A stretch of 64,000 bases of DNA. Origin: Streptomyces sp. WMMC500 (GTDB lineage: Bacteria; Actinomycetota; Actinomycetes; Streptomycetales; Streptomycetaceae). Where the stretch lies: assembly GCF_027497195.1 (NCBI RefSeq), contig NZ_CP114905.1, positions 2,280,001 through 2,344,000 of the forward strand. The letters are read 5' to 3'. The position numbers and the translations under genes were made by a program. Position 1 is the first letter of the stretch; each line of letters opens with the position of its first letter. This document shows, piece after piece, positions 9,418-17,423 of the stretch. The notes beneath the pieces are model-generated. The model had not been told where the DNA came from and searched no databases. It saw nothing but the letters and a program-made list of their open reading frames with translations.

Positions 9418-9936
9418 TCAGATCTTGACGTCGTGCTTGGTCAGGAACGCGACCGGGTCCACGGCGGAGCCGTAGTAGGGGCTGGTGCGGACCTCGAAGT
9501 GCAGGTGCGGGCCCGTGGAGTTGCCGGTCGTACCGATCTTGCCGATCTCGGTCTTGGCGTTGACCGTCTCGCCGACCGAAACGTCGATCTTGGACAGGTG
9601 GGCGTACTGGGTGTAGATGCCGTCGCCGTGCTTGATCACGATGTTGTTGCCGTACGCGCCGCCCCAGCCGGCCTCGACCACGGTGCCGCTGTGGACCGAG
9701 CGGACGTTCGTGCCCGTGGGGGCGGCGAAGTCCTGGCCGCTGTGCTTCGAGGTCCAGCGGGCACCGCCCTGGTTGTACGAGGCGGTGAGGTCGTAGTCGG
9801 CCGAGACGGGCTTGACCCAGTCGGGCTTGCTGTCGGCCGTGGCCACCCCGGAACCGAGGGCGACGACCATGCCGGCGCCGGCGGCGAGCATGGCGGACGT
9901 GGCTATCGGGGCGGTGAACTTGGCGTGCTTGAACAT
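9418..9936 (-). CDS. Secreted M23 (LytM-type) peptidoglycan endopeptidase
   Basis: The 172-residue protein has a signal peptide (MFKHAKFTAPIATSAML then a hydrophobic run ending ATADS) and then one M23 domain: HSGQDFAAP supplies the first Zn histidine and aspartate, and TGPHLHFEV near the end supplies the H-x-H motif. Such enzymes cleave peptide crosslinks in the wall outside the cell. Start ATG 9936, with GGAGGG 11 bases upstream. The gene is monocistronic, in front of rpsO, with a long structured leader (9937-10080). Confidence 0.93.
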   Translation of the reverse strand: MFKHAKFTAPIATSAMLAAGAGMVVALGSGVATADSKPDWVKPVSADYDLTASYNQGGARWTSKHSGQDFAAPTGTNVRSVHSGTVVEAGWGGAYGNNIVIKHGDGIYTQYAHLSKIDVSVGETVNAKTEIGKIGTTGNSTGPHLHFEVRTSPYYGSAVDPVAFLTKHDVKI

Positions 9937-9954
9937 TCTCGGAATTCCCTCCAG

Positions 9955-10079
9955 ACAAGGTTTCGACCCCGGCTGCGCTCCGAGGTCGCTCCACCTTGGT
10001 AACGCGCCGGACCGGGACGGACAAGGACCCTTGGTACGAGCCGGGGTCGTAGCGACGAGTCGGGTTTTTCTGCCCCTTG
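9955..10079 (-). promoter_or_regulatory. Structured 5' leader of the M23 gene (riboswitch-like)
   Basis: An 11-bp perfect pairing joins 9964-9974 (CGACCCCGGCT) with 10039-10049 (AGCCGGGGTCG). Around and inside it the pentamers CAAGG (9956-9960, 10022-10026) and CCTTG (9994-9998, 10029-10033, 10075-10079) recur, so several mutually exclusive stems can form, one of them reaching the ribosome-binding site region. Cell-wall hydrolase genes of actinobacteria are often under c-di-AMP (ydaO) riboswitch control; I could not match the ydaO consensus here, so the class is undetermined. Confidence 0.45.
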
Positions 10080-10182
10080 CACACCCGTGGAGACCACCCG
10101 CGAGAAGGGTCCCGGAGGGCGTTCCGGAGGGCTGGAGGCGTACGAATATGCAGGTCAGAGCCTCTACTCGGGGCCGTTTCCA

Positions 10183-10239
10183 AAAGTCCGGCGGGCTCCC
10201 CTGCCGAAAGTCCGGCAACCGCAGAGTCGAAAGTCCCGG
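10183..10239. repeat. Three direct repeats AAAGTCC(C)GG
   Basis: Copies at 10183-10192, 10207-10216 and 10230-10239, spaced 24 and 23 bases, about two helical turns, in the region between the divergent M23 and kinase genes. The spacing suggests a protein-binding array; the binder is unknown. Confidence 0.5.
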
Positions 10240-10432
10240 ACCCTCGTCCGATTCATCTACTACCGCCTTTAGAATTCCTTCAGACGCCTGTGGCGCACGC
10301 CACTGCCGGATAAGAATGTGCGGCTTGCGAGCGGGACTTTCTCCCCTGCCGCGCGGGACCTTTTACCCCCCGCCTGGCGCGGCGCCCGCCCATCCCCGGT
10401 AGGCTGCGTGCGGCCAGTTCCTAGGAGGGGGT

Positions 10433-12832
10433 ATGGAACCGCTGCGACTCGACGACCCCGAGCAGTTCGGGGCGTACCGGCCGCTGGGGCGTCTGGATAC
10501 GGACGCGAGCGACCTGCGCGCGCCGGTCGCGCGCTACATCGCGCAGGCGCCGGGTGGCGAACGCACAGTCCTGATCACCGCACCGCGCGCTGAGGCGACG
10601 GCCGCCGACCACGGCCACGCCGGGCGCTTCCACGCCGCCGCCGCCGAGGCCCAGCGCCTCGGCGGTACGGGGGGCCCGTGGCTGGCGCCGGTGACCGAGC
10701 TCTCGGCCGGCGGCGCGCCGTGGTGGGCGATGCCGTACCGGCCCGCGCTGCCGCTGCCCGCCGCGCTGGACGCCCAGCAGGGGCCGCTGCCCGAGCGCAC
10801 CGTGTACGCGGTGGGCGCCGCGCTGGCCGAGACGCTGGCCGCGCTGCACGCCGCGGGGGCGGCGCACGGCGGGCTCGACCCGACGGCCGTGCTGCTCACC
10901 GGCGACGGCCCGCTGCTGACCGGCTACGGCACGGTGAGCGCGGCGGGCGCCGACGGCAGCCCGCGCGAGAGCCTTGCCGGGCTCATACCGGAGTTCCTGC
11001 CGCCGGAGCAGGCGGCGGGCGGGCGGCCGCGGCCGCTGGGGGACGTGTACGCGCTGGCCGCGGTGCTCGTGTTCGCCGCGACCGGCCGGGTCCCCGGTGA
11101 CCACGGGGCGGCGGATCCGCAGGCCGGTGCCTTCGGCGACCCGCTGACGGACCCGCTCGCCGGCGATCCCGCGTACGGCACGGACCCGTACGCCTCCGAC
11201 CCCTACGGCACCCCCGCGAACCCGCTGGACCTCCTCCAGCCCGCACTCCGCGCCGCCCTGGAGCCCTGCCTCCACCCCGATCCCGCCCGCCGCCCCACCG
11301 CCGCCGCGCTCCTGCCCGAGCTGCTCCACGGCGCCGCGCCGGGTGGCACCCCCTGGGCGGCAGGGCCGGCCGCCCCCGGGACCGTGCTCGACGCGGCGAC
11401 CACCCGCTCCGGGGCCGCCCTGGCCCCCGGCTGGCTGCCCCGCCGGGTCAGCGCCGCCCTGGCGCTCCAGGCCGCCGACGTGCTCGCCGCCGAGACCGAG
11501 CCCGACCCCGCCTTCCTCGCGGCGCCGGCCCCCGGCACCCCCGGCGCTCCGGACCTGATCGGCGGCGCCACCGTCATCGGCCGCCCCGCCACCCGGCGCG
11601 CCCTGCTCGCCGGCATCGTCGGCGGCGCGGTGGGCGTCGCGGCCGGCGGCGCCGCAGCCTGGGCCGCGACCGCCGAGGACCCGCCCCCGCCGCCGACCAC
11701 CGCCGAGCGGCTGGCGTCCCGCAACACCGGGAACAAGCGGCTGACCGGCGCCCCGCCCTCCGTCCTGTGGGGCATGGGCCTGGGCAAGGTGGAGCCGGTC
11801 GGCCCCCCGGTGGTCGCGGGCGGCACGGCCGCGCTGGTCGTCGCCAGGTCCGGCGTGTACGCGAGGGACCTGCGCACCGGCGACGAGCTGTGGGAGCAGT
11901 CGGACGTCAGCGCCAGGGGCCCCGCGGTGCCGCTGGGCGGCGGGATGGTGCTGGTGCCCGGCAAGGACCTGACGGTGCTCGACGCCGCGGACGGCTCGGT
12001 CGCCTGGACGTCCGACAAGTTCAAAAAGGGCGGCAAGGCGCCGTACGGGACGCTCCTCGGCGTAGCGGGCGACACCGCGGCGTTCACCGTCGAGGAGGGC
12101 GGCGAGCTGACCGTCGTCGGCTACGACCTCGCCGAGCGGCGCGAGCTGTGGCGCTCGCCCGGCTCGGCCGCCGCGACCGCCGCGCTCTTCCTCGGCGGCT
12201 CCGTCGTCCTGGTGCCCGAGGCCGACGAGGACGCCGAGCACCGTGACGAGCCGGCCGCGGTCTCCGCACTCGACCTCGGCAGCGGCGAGGAGCGCTGGGC
12301 GCAGGAGTACGCCGGGATGGCGGGCGGCCACTGGGCCGCGGCCGGCAAGGACCTGCTCGTCGCCACCGCGGGCAAGACGATGCGCGGGTACGACGCGAGC
12401 GGTGACGGTGCCGAGGTGTGGAGCGTGACCGCGGAACCGTGGGACGAGGACATGGAGAGCACCAATCCGCAGAACTTCGGCCCGCCGGCGGTGCAGGGCG
12501 AGGTGATCCACGCCCTCGACACGTTCCGCGCGGTGCACTCGGTGGCGCGGGACTCGGGCGAGGAGCAGTGGAAGCGCAACCCGCTGCTCGCCTACGTCGG
12601 CGTGCTCGTGCAGGCCCCGGCGCTGCACGTCACGCCCGACGAGCGGTTCCTGATCGCCGGCGACGACACGCAGGTGCTGGCGTACGACGCGGACGGCGGC
12701 GACCTGCTGTGGCGGTTCACCGACATGCGGCCGGGCAAGCCGAAGTACGCTCACCGGCGCCGGGTGGCGGTCGGCAAGAACACGGCCGTGGTCGCGAGCG
12801 GGAGCAGCGTGTACGCGCTGCCGCTGGACTGA
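10433..12832 (+). CDS. Membrane pseudokinase with PQQ-type beta-propeller (1st of 4)
   Basis: The 799-residue protein has a degenerate Ser/Thr kinase fold (about 10-300), a membrane helix at about 386-410 preceded by TRRALL, and a C-terminal PQQ/WD-like propeller (LRTGDELWEQ, DAADGSVAWTSD, DADGGDLLWRF repeats). The kinase core is dead on paper: no glycine loop after GAYRPLG, no VAIK lysine, HGGLDP at about 144 instead of HRDxKP, and GYGTV at about 163 instead of DFG. PEFLPPEQA and LGDVYALAAVL of the C-lobe are kept, so the ancestry is clear. The ATG at 10433 follows AGGAGGGGG closely. The propeller is predicted outside the membrane. A scaffold or sensor role is inference. Confidence 0.88.
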   Translation: MEPLRLDDPEQFGAYRPLGRLDTDASDLRAPVARYIAQAPGGERTVLITAPRAEATAADHGHAGRFHAAAAEAQRLGGTGGPWLAPVTELSAGGAPWWAMPYRPALPLPAALDAQQGPLPERTVYAVGAALAETLAALHAAGAAHGGLDPTAVLLTGDGPLLTGYGTVSAAGADGSPRESLAGLIPEFLPPEQAAGGRPRPLGDVYALAAVLVFAATGRVPGDHGAADPQAGAFGDPLTDPLAGDPAYGTDPYASDPYGTPANPLDLLQPALRAALEPCLHPDPARRPTAAALLPELLHGAAPGGTPWAAGPAAPGTVLDAATTRSGAALAPGWLPRRVSAALALQAADVLAAETEPDPAFLAAPAPGTPGAPDLIGGATVIGRPATRRALLAGIVGGAVGVAAGGAAAWAATAEDPPPPPTTAERLASRNTGNKRLTGAPPSVLWGMGLGKVEPVGPPVVAGGTAALVVARSGVYARDLRTGDELWEQSDVSARGPAVPLGGGMVLVPGKDLTVLDAADGSVAWTSDKFKKGGKAPYGTLLGVAGDTAAFTVEEGGELTVVGYDLAERRELWRSPGSAAATAALFLGGSVVLVPEADEDAEHRDEPAAVSALDLGSGEERWAQEYAGMAGGHWAAAGKDLLVATAGKTMRGYDASGDGAEVWSVTAEPWDEDMESTNPQNFGPPAVQGEVIHALDTFRAVHSVARDSGEEQWKRNPLLAYVGVLVQAPALHVTPDERFLIAGDDTQVLAYDADGGDLLWRFTDMRPGKPKYAHRRRVAVGKNTAVVASGSSVYALPLD

Positions 12833-12860
12833 GCGCGCGGCGGCAAGGGGGATTGTTCGT

Positions 12861-15152
12861 ATGCACACGTTGACCGGCTCCGGCGGCCCGAACGGCGGCG
12901 CGACCGGTGGCGCGACGGGCGCCGCGGGCGGCACGACCGCCGGCGGCCCGCGGCAGGGCGTGGGCCCGCACCGGATCGTCGCGCCGCTCGGCCCGTACGC
13001 CCCGGAGGGCGGCCCCGGCGCCGACGGGCCGCAGTTCCACCTGGCGTTCAGCGAGCCGCTGGGCCGGGTCGTGGTGCTCATGACGCCGCCCGCCGCGCTC
13101 GCCGCCGACCCCGGCTTCCGGGTCAGGTTCGCCTCCGAGGCCGGTACCTCCGCGCGGCTGGCGGGACCGGCCGCCGCGCCGGTGGCCGGGGTGGCGCCGC
13201 AGGACGAGGAGCCGTGGGTGGCGTACGACTGCGCGCCCGCGCTGCCGCTGCCCGCGGCGCTGGCGGCGCACGGCGGGCCGCTGCCGGTGCCGTACGTCTG
13301 CCAGGTGGGGGTCTCGCTGGCCGCCGCGGTGCTGCAGGCGCACGCCCAGGGTCTGGTGTACGCGGGGCTGACGCCCGCCGCCGTGCTGCTGACGGCGGCC
13401 GGGCCGCGCCTCGTCGCGTACGGCGCGGTGCGCGCGGCGGCGCCGGGCGACGGCCCGCGTACCGCGGTGCCCGGGCTGCCGCCCGCGTGGCTGCCGCCCG
13501 AGCAGCACGCCGGCGGGGTGCCCCGGCCGCTGGGCGACATCTACGCGCTGGGCGTGGTGCTGGCGTACGCCGCCACCGGCGCCCACTCCCCCGACCCGGG
13601 CGCGGTGCCGGAGCCGCTGGCCGCGGTCCTCGCGGGCTGCCTCGCCCCGGACCCGGCACAGCGCCCCCGCGCGGACGCGCTGCTGCAACAGCTCCAGCAG
13701 GCGCAGCAGGCCCTGCCCGCGGAGCCGGGGCAGGAGCAGGTGCCCGGTGCCGTGGCGGCGGCGCTGGCCGCCCAGGTGCCGGCGCTGCCGGCGCAGGGCC
13801 CGCTCACGCCCCCGCCGGGCCCCGGCGCGCCGGGCGGGCCCGGTGGCCCGCCCCTCCCCGGGCAGACGCCGGACACGTCGGCCGGGGCCGGCCTCGGGGA
13901 GACCTCCGTGTCCCCGGCGCGCCCGGGCCGCCGCGCGCTGCTGCGCGGCCTCGCCTTCGGCGCCGCGGGCCTCGCGGTCGGCGGGGGCGGCGTCTACGCG
14001 TACCGCCGTGCGACGAAGGAGGATCCACCCGTCTACCGCACCACCCCCGCGAAGGGCGCCCCGCCCAAGCCGCTGTGGCAGTACCCGCTGCAGGGCCAGG
14101 AGGCCAGGGTGGTCAGCCTCATCGGCAGGATCGCCGTCGTGCAGACGATGGGCGCCCTCACCGCCGTGAACGTGCGCACCGGCAAGAAGGCGTGGGACTC
14201 CGACGTGTTCGCGGACGCACCGCTGATCGACCTCGGCCGGGGCGAGGCGCTCGTCACGGGGACTCTGAGCGGCATCGAAGTCGTCGAGCTGGCCGGCGGC
14301 AAGTCGAAGGGCCCCATCGAGGAATACTCGCTGAACAGCAAGCTGGCCCTCCAGGAGGCCGTCGGCGCCGCCGACGGGATCCTCTACTTCCTGGCCACGG
14401 TCGGTTCCGACCTGGAGAAGTTCGCCATGGTGGCGTACGACACCCGCAAGGGCGAGGAGGTGTGGAACAAGCCGCTGCCCGAGGGCTACGGGGACCTGAG
14501 CGACACTCCGCTCAGCGACGGCGAGAGGATGAAGATCCGCGGGCGCGAACTCCTCATCCCCAGCGCCCCCACCTCCGGCTTCGCCTTCACGTACCTCGCG
14601 CTCGACCGGCGCAGCGGCGACAAGGCGTGGGAGCAGAAGTTCGAGGACATCAAGGACTACGACGGTCCCGGCACCTTCGCGACCGACGCCGGGACGCTCG
14701 TCAGCCCGGACAACGAGGCCGACACGCTGCGGGGGTTCGAGATGCGCGGCGCCAAGAAGTTGTGGGAGCGCCCGACGAAGGAGCACTTCTTCAGTGAGCT
14801 GACCGATGCGCGCTCCCGCGTGCTGTACGGCACGCAGGGTGCCGCGGTGACGGCGCTGTCGGTACAGAACGGCAAGCCGGTGTGGCGTACCCCGGTCTAC
14901 TCCGGCGGCCGGTTCGACGTCACGGACGTCGTCCTCAGCGGCACCGGCCGGACCCTCTTCTACAGCAACGACGCCGAGGTACAGGCTTTCGACACCCGCG
15001 ACGGCGCGCCGCTGTGGCGGTTCGCGACGGTCAGCGAGGGCGGGTCTTCCTCCGACGACGGCCCCGGCGTCTCCGGCCGGGTGCTCGCCGCGGACGACGG
15101 CATCGCCCTCGTCCTGTCCAAGGACGCCCTCTACGCACTCCCGGTGGACTGA
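12861..15152 (+). CDS. Membrane pseudokinase with PQQ-type beta-propeller (2nd of 4)
   Basis: A 763-residue paralogue of the preceding gene, 28 bases downstream, ATG 12861 with a GGGGG ribosome-binding site. The N-terminus is glycine/threonine-rich, then a kinase-like fold in which HRD is replaced by VYAGLTP (about 165) and DFG by AYGAVRA (about 185); LPPEQHAGG and LGDIYALGVVLAYAATG remain. A proline-rich linker (about 290-340) leads to a twin-arginine helix (GRRALLRGLAF, about 355-378), then a propeller with NVRTGKKAWDS, RRSGDKAWEQ and DTRDGAPLWRF repeats. No catalytic residue set is present. It probably pairs with the active paralogues downstream. Confidence 0.88.
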   Translation: MHTLTGSGGPNGGATGGATGAAGGTTAGGPRQGVGPHRIVAPLGPYAPEGGPGADGPQFHLAFSEPLGRVVVLMTPPAALAADPGFRVRFASEAGTSARLAGPAAAPVAGVAPQDEEPWVAYDCAPALPLPAALAAHGGPLPVPYVCQVGVSLAAAVLQAHAQGLVYAGLTPAAVLLTAAGPRLVAYGAVRAAAPGDGPRTAVPGLPPAWLPPEQHAGGVPRPLGDIYALGVVLAYAATGAHSPDPGAVPEPLAAVLAGCLAPDPAQRPRADALLQQLQQAQQALPAEPGQEQVPGAVAAALAAQVPALPAQGPLTPPPGPGAPGGPGGPPLPGQTPDTSAGAGLGETSVSPARPGRRALLRGLAFGAAGLAVGGGGVYAYRRATKEDPPVYRTTPAKGAPPKPLWQYPLQGQEARVVSLIGRIAVVQTMGALTAVNVRTGKKAWDSDVFADAPLIDLGRGEALVTGTLSGIEVVELAGGKSKGPIEEYSLNSKLALQEAVGAADGILYFLATVGSDLEKFAMVAYDTRKGEEVWNKPLPEGYGDLSDTPLSDGERMKIRGRELLIPSAPTSGFAFTYLALDRRSGDKAWEQKFEDIKDYDGPGTFATDAGTLVSPDNEADTLRGFEMRGAKKLWERPTKEHFFSELTDARSRVLYGTQGAAVTALSVQNGKPVWRTPVYSGGRFDVTDVVLSGTGRTLFYSNDAEVQAFDTRDGAPLWRFATVSEGGSSSDDGPGVSGRVLAADDGIALVLSKDALYALPVD

Positions 15153-15156
15153 TCCC

Positions 15157-17397
15157 ATGGTTACGCCCCTCACCCACGACGACCCGCAGCAGTTGGGCCC
15201 GTACCGGCTCGTCTCCCGCCTCGGCAGCGGCGGCATGGGCACCGTCTACCTCGCCCGCTCCGCGGGCGGGCGCACCGTGGCGCTGAAGACCATGCACGCC
15301 GACCTCGTCAGCGGCGAGGCCGGCACCGCGGGCGCCGAGTTCCGCACCCGGTTCCGGCTGGAGACCGACGCCGCCCGCGTCATCGGCGACCGCTACGGCG
15401 CCGAGGTCGTCGACGCCGACCCGCTGGCCGAGACGCCGTGGCTGGCGACCGAGTACGTGCTCGGCCCGCCGCTGGACGAGGCGGTCGCGGTGTCCGGCCC
15501 GCTGCCCGAGACCACGACGCGGGCGCTCGGCGCCGCGCTCTGCGAGGCGCTGGGGCAGTTGCACCGCTCCGGCGTCGTCCACCGCGACCTGAAGCCGTCG
15601 AACATCCTGCTGACCTCGTCGGGGCCGAAGGTCATCGACTTCGGCATCGCCCGCGCGGCGGGCGACGACCACCTGACCCGTACCGGCACCGCGGCGGGCA
15701 CCCCCGCCTTCATGTCGCCCGAGCAGGCGTCCGGCGTCGAACACACCCCGGTCGGCGACGTGTTCGCGCTCGCGGGCGTGCTGGTCTTCGCCTGTACGGG
15801 CCACGGGCCCTTCGGCGGCGGGCAGGCCGCGGACCTGCTGTACCGGGTCCGCTACGGCGAGGCCGACCTGTCCGGCGTGCCCGCGGGGCTGCTGCCGCTG
15901 CTCCAGCGCTGCCTGGCCAAGGAGCCGGAGACGCGCCCCGGCACCGACGAACTGGCGGGGCTGCTCGCCGAGGGACTGCCGGGCGGCGCGGCGGACTTCG
16001 CCGACCATCTCCCGGACGCGCTGCACGCCGACATCCTGCGCCGCGCCGCCGTCGCCTGGCAGCCGCAGCCGCCCCGGCTGCCGTCGCCGGAGCAGGCCGC
16101 CATGGAGACCCAGTCGGGCGCGGCATCCGGTCCGTCGCGGCGCAAGGTGCTGGCGCTCGCGGGCGCGGGCGCCGTGGCGGTCGGCGGCGCGGGAGCCGGG
16201 GCGTGGGCGTTCCTCCGCGACGACGAGAAGGAGCCGGAGGCCAAGCCCGAGGCGAAGAAGCCGAAGGCGCCGAAGGAGCTGTGGACGCGCCCGGTCGTCG
16301 GCGGCGGCGGCGCGTTCAGCCTGGCCACCGGCCGCAACTACGTGCTGCTCCTCACCACGGCCGGCGGCGGGCAGTTCGTGGACGCGCGCAACGGGAAGCT
16401 GCGGGGGGTCAGCGAGTTCGTCTCCCCGTCCACCGGCATCATCGGCGACGACTCCGGGTTCTTCTCCCTCGCCAGCCGCAGCGTGTCGGGCGAGGGCACC
16501 CACGCGCTCTTCACCAACGACCCCGAGACGGGCGAGCAGGAGGAGGACGTCGTCCTCAACGGGGCGGACATCAAGGGAACGGCCATCGAGGCCGCCGAGA
16601 ACGGCATCGTGCTGATGCGGGCGACCGCCCGCTGGGTCACCCGGGTCTACCGCGACAAGAAGACGAAGGAACGCATCGTCGAGAAGACGCCGTGGGCCTC
16701 GCAGTTCGTGGCGGCGGACATGAAGACCGGGAAGCTGCTGTGGGGGTACGACAACAAGTCCCCCGACACCGGCCCCTCGTACGCCACCGCCCTGACGAAG
16801 AACGAGGCGCTCATCCGCGTCGAGTCCACCCTGACGTGCCTCGACGCCAGGACCGGCGAGGAGCGCTGGACCTGGAAGGCGCCGGAGGCGGACCGCGAGT
16901 CGCTCGCCGGGCTGCAGCAGTTCCCCACCGCCGCGGGCCACGTCCTCCTCGGCCTGCGCGACCTGACCGCGCTGAAGCTGTCCGACGGCGAGGTGGGCTG
17001 GTCCCTCGGCAAGGACCGCGAGGCCCGCGCCGCCCTCGGCCCCGACACCCGCCTGTACGGCACCCCCGCGGTCAAGGACGGCAAGGTCTACGTCGTCGAG
17101 AACGGCAACGGCCTCATCGCCATCGACGGCGCCAGCGGCGAGGTCGAGTGGGAGGCCAAGGCCGACTGGGCCGGGCCGCAGGCGTTCATCGTCGCGCCCG
17201 TGGTCGGCAAGAAGTACGCGTACGTGGGCACCGGCGGGCGCGACTGGGTGCGGGCGGTCGACCTTGAGGAGCACCGGACGGCCTGGTCGTACCGAGGGCC
17301 CGAGGACAACGAGCGCCCCATGGTCCTCGAACAGGACGACGCGAAGGTCGTCCTCGTCGTCACCGCAGCCGAAGTGCGCGGGCTCCCCCTTCAGTAG
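15157..17397 (+). CDS. Membrane Ser/Thr protein kinase with PQQ-type beta-propeller (3rd of 4)
   Basis: This 746-residue protein starts only 4 bases after the previous stop, so translation is likely coupled. The kinase core is complete: GSGGMGTVY glycine loop (about 25-33), VALKTMH lysine (about 44), HRDLKPSN (about 142), DFGIA (about 161), and APE-equivalent SPEQASG. After the kinase comes a basic SRRKVLALAG helix (about 327-350), a lysine/proline/glutamate-rich stalk (KPEAKKPKAPKE) and a propeller with DARTGEERWTW and DGASGEVEWEAK repeats. It should phosphorylate Ser/Thr in the cytoplasm with an extracytoplasmic propeller as sensor, as in other bacterial PQQ kinases; targets are unknown. 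Confidence 0.92.
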   Translation: MVTPLTHDDPQQLGPYRLVSRLGSGGMGTVYLARSAGGRTVALKTMHADLVSGEAGTAGAEFRTRFRLETDAARVIGDRYGAEVVDADPLAETPWLATEYVLGPPLDEAVAVSGPLPETTTRALGAALCEALGQLHRSGVVHRDLKPSNILLTSSGPKVIDFGIARAAGDDHLTRTGTAAGTPAFMSPEQASGVEHTPVGDVFALAGVLVFACTGHGPFGGGQAADLLYRVRYGEADLSGVPAGLLPLLQRCLAKEPETRPGTDELAGLLAEGLPGGAADFADHLPDALHADILRRAAVAWQPQPPRLPSPEQAAMETQSGAASGPSRRKVLALAGAGAVAVGGAGAGAWAFLRDDEKEPEAKPEAKKPKAPKELWTRPVVGGGGAFSLATGRNYVLLLTTAGGGQFVDARNGKLRGVSEFVSPSTGIIGDDSGFFSLASRSVSGEGTHALFTNDPETGEQEEDVVLNGADIKGTAIEAAENGIVLMRATARWVTRVYRDKKTKERIVEKTPWASQFVAADMKTGKLLWGYDNKSPDTGPSYATALTKNEALIRVESTLTCLDARTGEERWTWKAPEADRESLAGLQQFPTAAGHVLLGLRDLTALKLSDGEVGWSLGKDREARAALGPDTRLYGTPAVKDGKVYVVENGNGLIAIDGASGEVEWEAKADWAGPQAFIVAPVVGKKYAYVGTGGRDWVRAVDLEEHRTAWSYRGPEDNERPMVLEQDDAKVVLVVTAAEVRGLPLQ

Positions 17398-17423
17398 GAA
17401 CTTCCACCAGGAGCGGCACGTCC

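Larger units (their letters stand above)
9937..10432. other. Divergent intergenic region, M23 peptidase / kinase cassette
   Basis: Nearly 500 bases between two divergent units. The 9937-10080 part is the structured leader of the M23 gene. Three copies of AAAGTCC(C)GG lie at 10183-10239. On the plus side the start of the first kinase-like gene is preceded by TAGGCT at 10399-10404 and the ribosome-binding site AGGAGGGGG directly before ATG 10433. Confidence 0.6.

Noticed and set aside
9937..10350. ydaO (c-di-AMP) riboswitch
   Set aside because: Genomic context fits but the conserved GGGGGAACC and GGGGUGAAU-type blocks were not found; left as an unclassified structured leader.
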